A stretch of DNA of 32,322 bases from Pseudomonadales bacterium (GTDB taxonomy: Bacteria > Pseudomonadota > Gammaproteobacteria > Pseudomonadales > Pseudohongiellaceae): contig JAJEGU010000014.1 of the NCBI GenBank assembly GCA_022819645.1, positions 1-32,322 of the forward strand. Direction: 5' to 3'. Numbering within the stretch: position 1 is the stretch's first letter; the number at the start of each line of letters is the position of its first letter. Positions 6,876-14,904 of this stretch are shown in pieces. The translations under genes were made by a program, and so were the position numbers. Below the pieces are notes generated by a model. The model searched no databases and was not told the origin of the DNA. It was given only the letters and a program-made list of their open reading frames with translations.

Positions 6876-8297
6876 ATGGCCACAGCAGCACAGGCGTTTT
6901 CGGCAATGGCGGGGGACGACGAGCCCTCGCAACTCAGCGTTCCGCCTCATTCCCGGGATGCGGAACAGGCGGTGCTCGGCGGCCTCATGGGCTATGGCGA
7001 CGCCTGGTTTGAAGCTTCCGACATGCTGGGTTTCCAGGACTTCTACCACCCGGAACACCGGGAAATCTACCGGGTCATGGAAGAGCAGTCCGGTGCGGGC
7101 AAACCCATTGACGTGGTGGCCCTGATCGACGCGCTCACCGCCAATGGCAAGCTCGACAGCGCCGGCGGCGTGGACTACCTCAGCGATCTCTCCGAAAACA
7201 ACCGCGGCACCGCCAACCTGCGCCACTACGCCGAAATCGTCAGGGACCGGGCCTTGCTGCGCCAACTGATCAGCGCCGGCAAGAAGATCGTCGACAGCAG
7301 CTACAACACCGAAGGCGCGCCGGTGGAGGAAATTCTCGACCGCGCCGAACAGCAGATCTTCAGCATCGCCGACGACCGGCCCAAGGACAAGGGGCCCGAA
7401 GCGCTCAACCCCCTGCTGGAAGGCGCGGTGGAGCGAATCGAACAGCTCGCCAGATCCGGCGGTGAATACACCGGCCTGCCCAGTGGTTTTCTCGATCTGG
7501 ACAAGATCACTTCCGGCTGGCAGAAATCCGATCTGATCGTCGTTGCCGGGCGCCCGTCCATGGGCAAGACCGCTTTCGCCATGAATGCCGTGGAGCATGC
7601 GATCCTGCACCAGGAGCAGCCCGTGCTCGTGTTCAGCCTCGAAATGCCGGCCCAGAGCCTGGCGTTCCGCATGATTTCCTCGGTGGGGCACATCAACCAC
7701 AAGAACATTCGGGAAGGCAGGATTTCCACCGGGGATCGCTCGAAAATGAAAAACGCCATGTCGCGGCTCAAGAACCGGCCGCTGTACATCGACGACAGCG
7801 CCGGCCTGTCGCCCAACGAGATGCGCGCCCGGGCCCGCCGCCTGTGCCAGCAGCACAAGGGTGGACTCGGGTTGATCATGGTGGATTATCTCCAGCTCAT
7901 GCGTCTGAAAGGCACGGTGGAAAACCGGGTGGCGGAAATCTCCGAGATTTCCCGCTCCATGAAACTCATGGCGCGGGAATTCGAATGCCCGGTGATCGCG
8001 CTGTCCCAACTCAACCGCGGCCTTGAACAGCGACCGAACAAGCGCCCCGTGATGTCGGACTTGCGGGAATCCGGCGCCATCGAGCAGGACGCCGACCTGA
8101 TTCTGTTCCTTTACCGGGAAGAGGTCTACAAGGGGGAGGACACAAAGGAAGAGGACCGGGGCGTTGCCGAAGTCATTATCGGCAAGCACCGCAACGGAGA
8201 AATCGGCACCGTGTACCTGAGTTTCCTGAACCAGTTCACCCGCTTCGAGAACCGCGCCAGGCAGGAATATGCCGCCAGCTACACGCCCAATCCCTGA
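6876..8297 (+). CDS. dnaB: Replicative DNA helicase DnaB
   Basis: DnaB is the hexameric 5'-to-3' helicase at the replication fork and partner of DnaG primase. The N-terminal primase-interaction domain covers about residues 20-125 (PPHSRDAEQAVLGGLM), followed by a linker. The RecA-like motor has Walker A GRPSMGKT at 225-232 and a Walker B aspartate at D337 (GLIMVDYLQLM). It also has the DnaB signature QLNRGLEQRPNKRPVMSDLR and the arginine-finger region near GKHRNGEIGT. At 473 residues it is full length, with no intein. It overlaps alr by 29 bases. Confidence 0.97.
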   Translation: MATAAQAFSAMAGDDEPSQLSVPPHSRDAEQAVLGGLMGYGDAWFEASDMLGFQDFYHPEHREIYRVMEEQSGAGKPIDVVALIDALTANGKLDSAGGVDYLSDLSENNRGTANLRHYAEIVRDRALLRQLISAGKKIVDSSYNTEGAPVEEILDRAEQQIFSIADDRPKDKGPEALNPLLEGAVERIEQLARSGGEYTGLPSGFLDLDKITSGWQKSDLIVVAGRPSMGKTAFAMNAVEHAILHQEQPVLVFSLEMPAQSLAFRMISSVGHINHKNIREGRISTGDRSKMKNAMSRLKNRPLYIDDSAGLSPNEMRARARRLCQQHKGGLGLIMVDYLQLMRLKGTVENRVAEISEISRSMKLMAREFECPVIALSQLNRGLEQRPNKRPVMSDLRESGAIEQDADLILFLYREEVYKGEDTKEEDRGVAEVIIGKHRNGEIGTVYLSFLNQFTRFENRARQEYAASYTPNP

Positions 8298-9450
8298 TGT
8301 CGGGCCGAAGCCCCGGGAAACCCGGGCGCGAGCCTGGGCCACGGTGGATCTCGCCGCCCTCGGCCACAATCTCCAGCGTGTGCGCGAACTCTGCCCCGCG
8401 GCGGACATCATCGCCGTGGTCAAGGCCGACGCCTATGGCCATGGCATGGCCGAATGCGCCAGGGCCTTGCGCGATGCGGACGCCGGCATCCGCGGTTTTG
8501 CCGTGGCCACCATGGTGGAGGCCCGCCGCTTGCGGGAACTCGAAGGCGAATTGCCGATCCAGTGTCTCGCCGGCTTCGGCAACGGGGAAGAACTGGAGGA
8601 CTGCGCCAGATACGGCCTTGAGCCGGTATTGCACGAGCCGGGTCAGTTGCGCCTGCTGCGGGATTTTTCCCTGCCTGGCGATGAACGCTTGACGCTCTGG
8701 CTGAAACACAACAGCGGCATGAACCGCCTGGGGCTGGATGCGGACGCCATTCTGGCGGCGGCGCGGGAATTGGCGAAGCGCAAGAATCTGAAGCTGCGGC
8801 TCATGTCCCATCTGGCCTGGGCCGATGAACTCGACAATGCCGGCTCCGCCGCTTTCACCCGGCAACAATTGCTGGCATTCGATCACTTGCGGCGCGAGCT
8901 TGGCGCCGTGCTCGGGGCGCCTCCCGAGTGCAGCATGTCCTCATCCGCCGGCATTCTGTGTCTGCCCGATGCCCATTACGATACGGTGCGGCCCGGCATC
9001 ATGCTCTACGGCAGTTCGTCCGTCGCCGGCCGCAGCGCCGCGGAGCTCGGTTTGCTGCCGGTAATGACCCTGCGCGCCCGCCTGCTTGCGGTGCGCGAAG
9101 TCAAGGCCGGGGAAGCGGTGGGATACGGCGCAAGCTGGCGCTTTCCCCGGGACACCAGAATGGGGGTGGTTTCCATCGGTTATGCCGACGGCTATCCACG
9201 CTCGGCCGCCAATGGCACGCCGGTGCTGGTCGCGTCCGGCGGCGGATTTGTGCGCTGCAAACTGGCGGGCCGCGTTTCCATGGACATGATTACCGTGGAC
9301 CTCGGCGAAGTCGACGATGTCGGCCCCGGCAGCGAAGTGATTCTCTGGGGCGATGGCCTGGACGCCGACGAAGTGGCCGCCCGGGCCGGCACCATCGCCT
9401 ATGAACTGTTTACCCGCGTCACTGCCCGGGTAGAGAAGCGCTACCGCTGA
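8269..9450 (+). CDS. alr: Alanine racemase
   Basis: This PLP-dependent enzyme interconverts L- and D-alanine for peptidoglycan synthesis. It has an N-terminal TIM barrel and a C-terminal beta domain. The PLP lysine is K52 in VVKADAYGHG and the second catalytic base is Y286 in GEAVGYGASW. Other family motifs include HNSGMNRLG, RPGIMLYG and AGRVSMDMITVDL. It is 393 residues, slightly longer than usual. The first ~20 residues before RAWATVDLAAL lie in the overlap with dnaB and are not conserved-looking, but no better in-frame ATG is present. The dnaB-alr-radA order is common in Gammaproteobacteria. Confidence 0.95.
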   Translation: MPPATRPIPDVGPKPRETRARAWATVDLAALGHNLQRVRELCPAADIIAVVKADAYGHGMAECARALRDADAGIRGFAVATMVEARRLRELEGELPIQCLAGFGNGEELEDCARYGLEPVLHEPGQLRLLRDFSLPGDERLTLWLKHNSGMNRLGLDADAILAAARELAKRKNLKLRLMSHLAWADELDNAGSAAFTRQQLLAFDHLRRELGAVLGAPPECSMSSSAGILCLPDAHYDTVRPGIMLYGSSSVAGRSAAELGLLPVMTLRARLLAVREVKAGEAVGYGASWRFPRDTRMGVVSIGYADGYPRSAANGTPVLVASGGGFVRCKLAGRVSMDMITVDLGEVDDVGPGSEVILWGDGLDADEVAARAGTIAYELFTRVTARVEKRYR

Positions 9451-9460
9451 CGGAATCCTC

Positions 9461-10843
9461 GTGGCCAAAGCCAAAATCGCCTTCGTCTGCAGTGATTGCG
9501 GCGCCGACTACGCCAAATGGCAGGGCCAGTGCGGCGCCTGCAATGCCTGGAATACCCTGGTGCAGTTCAATCCCGGTTCGGGGGAGGGCGCCCGCACAGT
9601 CCGGCGCCAGGGCTATGCCGGCGTCCAGAGCGAAGTGACCCAGCTTGCTGAAATCGATCTTGCCGAATTGCCCCGCCTTGCCAGCGGTATCGGCGAACTC
9701 GACCGGGTGCTTGGCGGCGGCCTCGTGCCGGGTTCGGTGGTGCTGATCGGCGGCAACCCCGGCGCCGGCAAGAGCACCCTGCTGCTGCAGGTCATGTGCC
9801 TGCTCGCCGGGCAAGGCCGCGAGGCGCTGTACGTGACGGGTGAGGAGTCCCCGCAGCAGGTGGGGATGCGGGCGCGCCGGCTGCAACTGCCCCGGGAGAC
9901 TCTCAAGCTGCTTGCGGAAACCGGCGTCGAGCAGGTGCTGAAGGCCGCCGCCCTGCACAGGCCTGAATTGCTGGTGGTGGATTCGATTCAGGTCATGCAC
10001 AGCGCGGAACTGCCCTCGGCCCCGGGCAGCGTCAGCCAGGTGCGCGAATGCGCCGCCTGTCTCATCCAGTACGCCAAGCAGAACGGCGCCGTGCTTTTTC
10101 TGGTGGGCCACGTAACCAAGGAAGGCAATCTCGCCGGCCCCAAGGTGCTTGAGCACATGATCGACTGCTTCGTCATGCTCGAAGGCGGAACCGAGTCGCG
10201 CTACCGCATCCTGCGCGCCCACAAGAACCGGTTCGGCGCGGTGAACGAACTCGGCGTGTTCGCCATGACGGAAACCGGCCTCAGGGAAGTCCGCAACCCT
10301 TCGGCGATCTTTCTGGCCCGGTCGGAAGAAGAAGCGCCGGGCTCGCTGGTGGTCGCCCTGTGGGAGGGCACCAGGCCCCTGCTCGTGGAAATCCAGGCCC
10401 TGGTGGACGCCAGCGCCCTGGGTAATCCGCGCAGGGTGGCGGTGGGGCTGGAACAGAACCGGCTCGCCATGCTGCTCGCGGTGCTGCACCGCCATGGCGG
10501 CCTGTTCATGGCCGACCAGGACGTATTCGTCAACGTGGTCGGCGGCGTCAAGGTGAGCGAAACCAGCGCCGACCTCGCCCTGTTGCTCGCCATCGTATCC
10601 AGCTTCCGCGACCGGCCCCTGCCCAAGGATCTGCTGGTATTCGGCGAAGTGGGGCTCGCTGGCGAAATCCGCCCGGTCCCCGGCGGCCAGGAACGCCTGC
10701 GCGAGGCCGCCAAACACGGCTTCCGCCACGCCATCGCCCCCAGCGCCAACACCCCCCGCAAGCCCATCCCGGGCCTGCGAATCCACCCCGCCGCCAACGT
10801 CACCCAGGCCCTCGAAGCCGCCGAGAGCCTGAACGAAGATTGA
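9461..10843 (+). CDS. radA: DNA repair protein RadA (Sms)
   Basis: RadA is a RecA-like, DnaB-type ATPase that promotes branch migration during recombinational repair. It starts at GTG 9461, 10 bases after alr. The N-terminal zinc finger has C10, C13, C24 and C27 (FVCSDCGADYAKWQGQCGAC). Walker A is GGNPGAGKST at 97-106, the RadA-specific KNRFG motif is at 255-259, and the C-terminal third is the Lon-protease-like domain (LPKDLLVFGEVGLAGEIRPV). At 460 residues it is full length. It is the last gene of the conserved backbone; accessory sequence starts right after it. Confidence 0.96.
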   Translation: MAKAKIAFVCSDCGADYAKWQGQCGACNAWNTLVQFNPGSGEGARTVRRQGYAGVQSEVTQLAEIDLAELPRLASGIGELDRVLGGGLVPGSVVLIGGNPGAGKSTLLLQVMCLLAGQGREALYVTGEESPQQVGMRARRLQLPRETLKLLAETGVEQVLKAAALHRPELLVVDSIQVMHSAELPSAPGSVSQVRECAACLIQYAKQNGAVLFLVGHVTKEGNLAGPKVLEHMIDCFVMLEGGTESRYRILRAHKNRFGAVNELGVFAMTETGLREVRNPSAIFLARSEEEAPGSLVVALWEGTRPLLVEIQALVDASALGNPRRVAVGLEQNRLAMLLAVLHRHGGLFMADQDVFVNVVGGVKVSETSADLALLLAIVSSFRDRPLPKDLLVFGEVGLAGEIRPVPGGQERLREAAKHGFRHAIAPSANTPRKPIPGLRIHPAANVTQALEAAESLNED

Positions 10844-10927
10844 ATTTGTTTCCCTTGGACCACCTGTGGCATTGCGGACCATAATTTTTATAATATCCTT
10901 GGCTACATGTATATCCAGAGGAAGATC

Positions 10928-11158
10928 ATGCGGATTTCGAAATGGGGCAATAGTTTGGCGGTGCGGCTTCCCAAGTCGCTGGTGGAGAATCTCGGGCTGA
11001 AGTCGGGCGATGAACTTGAGATCGTGTCGGCGCGACCCACACGAATTACCGTGGCGCGGGACAAACGCAGGGAGCGGGCGGTAGAGCGAATGCGCAAACG
11101 CGCCCTTGATCTGTCCAAAGACTACGCATTCGACCGCAACGAGGCCAACGCCAGGTGA
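10928..11158 (+). CDS. vapB: AbrB/MazE-fold antitoxin of a VapBC pair
   Basis: This 76-residue protein starts MRISKWGNSLAVRLPKSLVE, the typical swapped-hairpin DNA-binding start of AbrB/VapB antitoxins. It is followed by LGLKSGDELEIV and a charged C-terminal toxin-binding tail. ATG 10928 is chosen over 10907 because AGAGGAAG sits just before it and the domain begins here. An AT-rich stretch with a TATAAT lies about 35 bases upstream, without a convincing -35. Its stop overlaps the following vapC start by 4 bases. Confidence 0.88.
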   Translation: MRISKWGNSLAVRLPKSLVENLGLKSGDELEIVSARPTRITVARDKRRERAVERMRKRALDLSKDYAFDRNEANAR

Positions 11159-11550
11159 CCGCCTTTCTCGACACCAATCTGCTGGTTTATGCACAAACCA
11201 CCGATTCGAAGAGCGAAATAGCCCGCCAGGCGATAGTGGAAGGCGGAATAATCAGTGTTCAGGTGTTGAATGAGTTCGCCAACGTCCTGCGACGAAAACT
11301 CGGCCTGGGTTGGGATGAAATCGCCGAGGCTCTTGAAGACGTGAAAACCGCTCTGGGCCCGGTTCGCCCGATTACGCTGGATACACATACCACCGCCTTG
11401 GAACTCTCACGCGCACACGGATTCCATGTTTACGATTCGCTGATCATCGCTGCCGCCCTCGAAGCGGAATGCGATCAATTGCTGACCGAAGACCTCCAGG
11501 CCGGACGCCGCATCAAAGGTCTGGCAATCGTTAATCCGTTCGCTCGCTAG
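11155..11550 (+). CDS. vapC: VapC-family PIN-domain toxin
   Basis: This 131-residue PIN nuclease begins MTAFLDTNLLVYAQ from a GTG inside the antitoxin stop (GTGA overlap). Acidic residues expected for metal binding are D6, E40 (QVLNEFANVLRRKLG), D94 (HVYDSLIIAAAL) and D113 (LLTEDLQAGRRI). It appears complete and belongs to a different PIN subgroup from the toxin at 6035-6436. A family A element begins at the last base of its stop codon, so the element inserted at or recombined with the very 3' end without damaging the gene. Confidence 0.9.
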   Translation: MTAFLDTNLLVYAQTTDSKSEIARQAIVEGGIISVQVLNEFANVLRRKLGLGWDEIAEALEDVKTALGPVRPITLDTHTTALELSRAHGFHVYDSLIIAAALEAECDQLLTEDLQAGRRIKGLAIVNPFAR

Positions 11551-11639
11551 GGAAGCTCTGATCAAGTCAAAACAAAACCACGCTTTTGTTTTGCGATAAT
11601 GAAAAACTCCACGGATAGAGTTTTTCAGAGAATACCTAG
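11550..11639 (+). repeat. Family A palindromic element, internally deleted copy
   Basis: It opens with GGGAAGCTCTGATCAAGTC, the same module found inverted at 122-141. It then passes directly to the AAAACAAAA/TTTTGTTTT hairpin, CGATAATG, the stem GAAAAACTC/GAGTTTTTC and the conserved end CAGAGAATACCTAG. Compared with 1-141 read in reverse, the two middle hairpins are missing. It lies between convergent vapC and the MFS gene. Confidence 0.75.
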
Positions 11640-11667
11640 TGTGCTGCCCCACAAGTTCCATTTGACG

Positions 11668-13008
11668 CTATGCCGGCGCATTGGCGATGTCCTGTTGGAT
11701 GGTGCGGGTGCAGAGGTAGTAGTGGACGGCGCACCAGAGGTTGACCAGGACGGTGATGGCCATGGCGTAGCGCAGGGCGTTGGCGCCGTACGAGGGGGTC
11801 AGCAGGTCGCTGACGAAGCCGGTGAGCATGGGGCCGAGGCCGAGGCCGATCAGATTGAGCATGAAGAAGAGCACGGCCGAGCCCATGGCGCGCATCCGCA
11901 CGCCCACCAGAAAATGGGTGGAGGCGATACAGGGCGCCAGATACCAGCCGCCGAAAAATACCGGCAGCAGATAGGAATAGACTGCGATATAGCCCGTGGG
12001 CATGAGCAAAAGCGAATTCAGCGCGAAGGGAATCGCGATCAGCGTGGAGATGAATGCAATCCGGATGTACCAGGTCTGGTCGTTGTGTTTCTTTACCATG
12101 CGGTCGGATATCCAGCCGCCGAAATAGGTCCCGGCCAGTCCGCCGATTCCGGCGATGAGGCCGTAGTACCAGCCGATATCGATGGTCGGCATCTGGTGAA
12201 CCCGGCCCAGAAAAAGCGGCATGAAATTGCCCATGCCATAAGTGACGAAAGCGTGCAGGGCGCAGGCGAAGGAAAGGTGGCGGAAGGACTTGCGCTGCCA
12301 GAGCAGGTTCATGACCTGGAAAAACCCCGGCGGCGCGGCGTCCCGGCGGGCTTCCGCCATGCCCCGGGGCGGCTCCTTGATGATGAAGCGCACCAGAATC
12401 GCAAGCAGCAGGCCCGGCAGACCCACCACCACAAAGGCCGTGCGCCAGTCGAACATCGACACGAGATAGGCGCCGCCGACGGTTCCCACCAGAATGCCGC
12501 CGTACACGCCAAGGGAATAGATCGACAGCGCGGTTGCCCTTTGTTCGGGCGGAAAGATGTCGGAAACGATGGAATGCGCCGGCGGTGAACCGCCCGCCTC
12601 GCCGACGCCCACGCCGAAGCGCGCCATGAACAATTGTGCGAAGTTCTGCGCCGCCCCGCAAAGCACCGTCATCGCGCTCCAGACGGCTACCGCCAGCGAA
12701 ATGATGGTGCGGCGGTTGCCGAGGTCGGCCCAGCGGGCGATGGGAATGCCCAGGGTGGTATAGATGAAAGCGAAGGCCAGCCCCGAGAGCATCCCGAACT
12801 GGGCGTCGCTGAGCTGCAGGTCTTCGATGATGTAGGCCGCCAGGACGTTGATGACCTGGCGGTCAACAAAGTTGGAAACGTAGACCACGGTCAACAGGCC
12901 GAGCACCAGATAGCGGTACCAGGGCCGGCTGTAGGCATCGGCAATGGCTTGCTGTTCCGGGCTCAGCGCCGCCCCGGTGGAATGCTGATCCGCGATGCCA
13001 TTGCTCAT
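11668..13008 (-). CDS. MFS transporter, spinster-like family
   Basis: This is a twelve-helix major facilitator permease of about 446 residues. ATG 13008 is chosen because GGGAGGCG precedes it; the extra upstream frame is not conserved-looking. The first helix region reads YLVLGLLTVVYVSNFVDRQVINVL, and the loop 2-3 motif is ARWADLGNRRTII. RFGVGVGEAGGSPPAHSIVSDIFPP is characteristic of the spinster-like subgroup often found near catabolic genes in Proteobacteria. The substrate is unknown. It lies 115 bases downstream of the M20 peptidase on the same strand, so uptake of a peptide or amino-acid derivative handled by that enzyme is plausible but unproven. Confidence 0.85.
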   Translation of the reverse strand: MSNGIADQHSTGAALSPEQQAIADAYSRPWYRYLVLGLLTVVYVSNFVDRQVINVLAAYIIEDLQLSDAQFGMLSGLAFAFIYTTLGIPIARWADLGNRRTIISLAVAVWSAMTVLCGAAQNFAQLFMARFGVGVGEAGGSPPAHSIVSDIFPPEQRATALSIYSLGVYGGILVGTVGGAYLVSMFDWRTAFVVVGLPGLLLAILVRFIIKEPPRGMAEARRDAAPPGFFQVMNLLWQRKSFRHLSFACALHAFVTYGMGNFMPLFLGRVHQMPTIDIGWYYGLIAGIGGLAGTYFGGWISDRMVKKHNDQTWYIRIAFISTLIAIPFALNSLLLMPTGYIAVYSYLLPVFFGGWYLAPCIASTHFLVGVRMRAMGSAVLFFMLNLIGLGLGPMLTGFVSDLLTPSYGANALRYAMAITVLVNLWCAVHYYLCTRTIQQDIANAPA

Positions 13009-13123
13009 GATTCGCCTCCCTGTTTTGATTGCCCGATGCAAGCAAACCCCGGCGCATGAAAGCACTAATTCCGGGGCAAGTCCACGCTCGCCAGGAGCCT
13101 GTGGCGCCGGCTCCGAGCCTGGG

Positions 13124-14413
13124 CTATTCCCGCGCCAGACGCAGCATCAGCACGGCGCTGAGCGCGGCGCGTTCGGCCAGTGAACTGGCCCTGGCCTCTT
13201 CGCGGTTGGAATGGGCGCCGCTGCCGGCGATGCCGAGCGAATCGATGGTCGGCAGGCCGACTCCCTGCGTCAGCGAGCCGTCGGTGCCGCCGCCGGAATC
13301 GACGATGCCGATGTCCTGGCCGAGCAGGCGCCCGATGGCGATGGTCTTGTCGAGCAGGTAGTCGGATTCGGGAGTCGGAATCTTCGGCGGCCGATGCAGG
13401 TTGATGTAACTTTCGGTGGTGATTTCACCGCTGTCGACCGGGTAGCTGTAGACTCGTTCGAAAATCTCCCGCCAGAGCTCGACCGCCGCGACGCCCTGTT
13501 CGGGTTGCGGATAGCGCAGGTCGATCAGCGCCTCGGCGCAGGGAGAGATGGTGTTGCGCGCCTCGCCGCCGTTGACCACGCCGACGTTTACCGTCAGGCC
13601 GGTCTCGTAGTTGGTCATGTTTTCGATCTGAACGATCTTGTAGGCCAGTTCCTTGATCGCCGACAGTCCCTGCTCGTGCGCCCCGCCGGAATGGGCGGCG
13701 CGGCCGGTGACCACCAGCCGGGCCTGGCCGATGCCCTTGCGCTGGCGCGTCATGGTGTCGATGCCCGAGGATTCGTACACCAGCCCCCAGTCGTGATTCA
13801 GGGCTTCTTCCTCAAGGTATCCGCGCGAGGAAAGCGAGCCCATTTCCTCGTCGCTGTTAAGCAGGACCGTAAAGGCGGCTTCATCGAGCGCGTCCGCGGC
13901 GGCCAGCGCCTTCAGCGCATACAACATCACTACGAGTCCGCCCTTCATGTCAGCCACACCCGGGCCGTAGATCGTGTCGCCTTCGCGGCGAAAGGTCTGG
14001 AACGGGCTGTCGGGCGGGAATACGGTGTCGGTGTGACCCATCAGCAGCAAGCGGCTGCCGTTGCCGGGGCGTCGCGCGAGCAGATGATCGGCCAGGTCGA
14101 CGGAATATTCGCTGCCCGGGCAACTCGGCATCTCGATCAGCTCTCCCGGCAACCGGCTCGTGCTGAAACCGAGTCCGCGCAATTCCTCGTCGAAAACGGC
14201 CGCCACGGCGTCGAGGCCGGCGCGGTTAAGGCTGCCGGAATTCATGTTGGTAATGCGCTCGAGCAGGGCAAGCATTTCCTCTTCCCGTTCATCGAGCCAG
14301 ACAACCATTTCCTGTTCTTCGGCGTTGATCGCAGGCTCCACGGGTTCCTGCGCGAGCGCCGCCAAGCTCAGGTTCAATGCCAATACGGAACAGGTCAAAC
14401 GCAATGTATTCAT
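13124..14413 (-). CDS. Secreted M20-family metallopeptidase (carboxypeptidase G2-like)
   Basis: This 429-residue zinc peptidase has a signal peptide, with probable cleavage after ALA in LSLAALAQEPVEP. M20 metal and catalytic residues are visible: H127 and D129 in MGHTDTV, D155 in GPGVADMKGG, E189/E190 in NSDEEMGS, E214 in LVYESSG, and the late histidine in GSGAHSNREE. The dimerisation lid between them includes GRAAHSGGAHEQG. CPG2-like enzymes release C-terminal glutamate or similar residues from N-acylated compounds in the periplasm. ATG 14413 is chosen because it starts the signal peptide; the longer upstream frame runs through the cupin gene. It overlaps the cupin stop by 4 bases. Confidence 0.88.
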   Translation of the reverse strand: MNTLRLTCSVLALNLSLAALAQEPVEPAINAEEQEMVVWLDEREEEMLALLERITNMNSGSLNRAGLDAVAAVFDEELRGLGFSTSRLPGELIEMPSCPGSEYSVDLADHLLARRPGNGSRLLLMGHTDTVFPPDSPFQTFRREGDTIYGPGVADMKGGLVVMLYALKALAAADALDEAAFTVLLNSDEEMGSLSSRGYLEEEALNHDWGLVYESSGIDTMTRQRKGIGQARLVVTGRAAHSGGAHEQGLSAIKELAYKIVQIENMTNYETGLTVNVGVVNGGEARNTISPCAEALIDLRYPQPEQGVAAVELWREIFERVYSYPVDSGEITTESYINLHRPPKIPTPESDYLLDKTIAIGRLLGQDIGIVDSGGGTDGSLTQGVGLPTIDSLGIAGSGAHSNREEARASSLAERAALSAVLMLRLARE

Positions 14414-14745
14414 TTCGATCCGCCCGGTAATCGATTGTGAAACCAGAATTCGACTTCGGTTGTGTCTTCCGGGAACTCCGCTGCGTGTATCGTCCCGGCC
14501 GGCACATGATACCAGTCCCCCGGCCCGAGGCGCTCGGACTTGCCGCCCATGGTGAGCAGTATCGCGCCTCTGGTCACCACGCCGACATTGTCGGTTTCGT
14601 GATCGTGGGGCGGAAGCACGGTTCCGGCCTGGTAGGTCGCGAACACGACGTCGCAACCCTCGGCGTCGAGTTTCAGTGCGCCCTCGTGGCCGGCAAGCGG
14701 CGGCAAGCGGCGAATCGGCTCGGGAAATTCGCTGTTTTTCGACAT
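14410..14745 (-). CDS. Small single-domain cupin protein
   Basis: This 111-residue cupin has motif 1 around AGTVLPPHDHETDNVGVVTRG and motif 2 around PGDWYHVPAGTIHAAEF. Its histidines could bind a metal. It has no signal peptide, so it should be cytoplasmic. A good AGAGGA ribosome binding site precedes ATG 14745. It is the first gene of the minus-strand cupin, M20 peptidase and MFS operon and is translationally coupled to the peptidase (ATGA). It may be a small sensor or an isomerase/dioxygenase-like enzyme; the sequence does not decide. Confidence 0.75.
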   Translation of the reverse strand: MSKNSEFPEPIRRLPPLAGHEGALKLDAEGCDVVFATYQAGTVLPPHDHETDNVGVVTRGAILLTMGGKSERLGPGDWYHVPAGTIHAAEFPEDTTEVEFWFHNRLPGGSK

Positions 14746-14835
14746 GGCTGTCCTCTGTTAGAATCATCCGGTCGGGAGACCGATTATCACATGGCGGCGC
14801 CGGCCGGGCTAACCGGGGCGAAGCCGGTCAATATG

Positions 14836-14865
14836 TTGTTATCCTCAGCTATTCCACCATATTCG
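14836..14865 (+). promoter_or_regulatory. Weak promoter candidate for the amine oxidase operon
   Basis: TTGTTA (14836-14841) and TATTCG (14860-14865) are separated by 18 bases in the divergent gap between the cupin and amine oxidase genes. The GTG start follows 39 bases downstream. The -10 box is poor. Confidence 0.25.
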
Positions 14866-14904
14866 TAATGGCAGGATTTTCATCGGCATAGGGAGCTGAC
14901 CTCT

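Noticed and set aside
6759..8423. Long minus-strand open frame (about 554 codons) over dnaB
   Set aside because: It lies antisense to the complete dnaB gene; its protein has no recognisable motif and arises from high G+C codon bias.
9419..11194. Long minus-strand open frame (about 591 codons) over radA
   Set aside because: It is antisense to intact radA and vapB and has a His/Gly/Ala-rich composition typical of shadow frames.
11599..12588. Plus-strand open frame starting in a family A repeat and running through the MFS gene
   Set aside because: It is antisense to a well-supported transporter and has no domain features; its ATG is simply the one present in every family A core.
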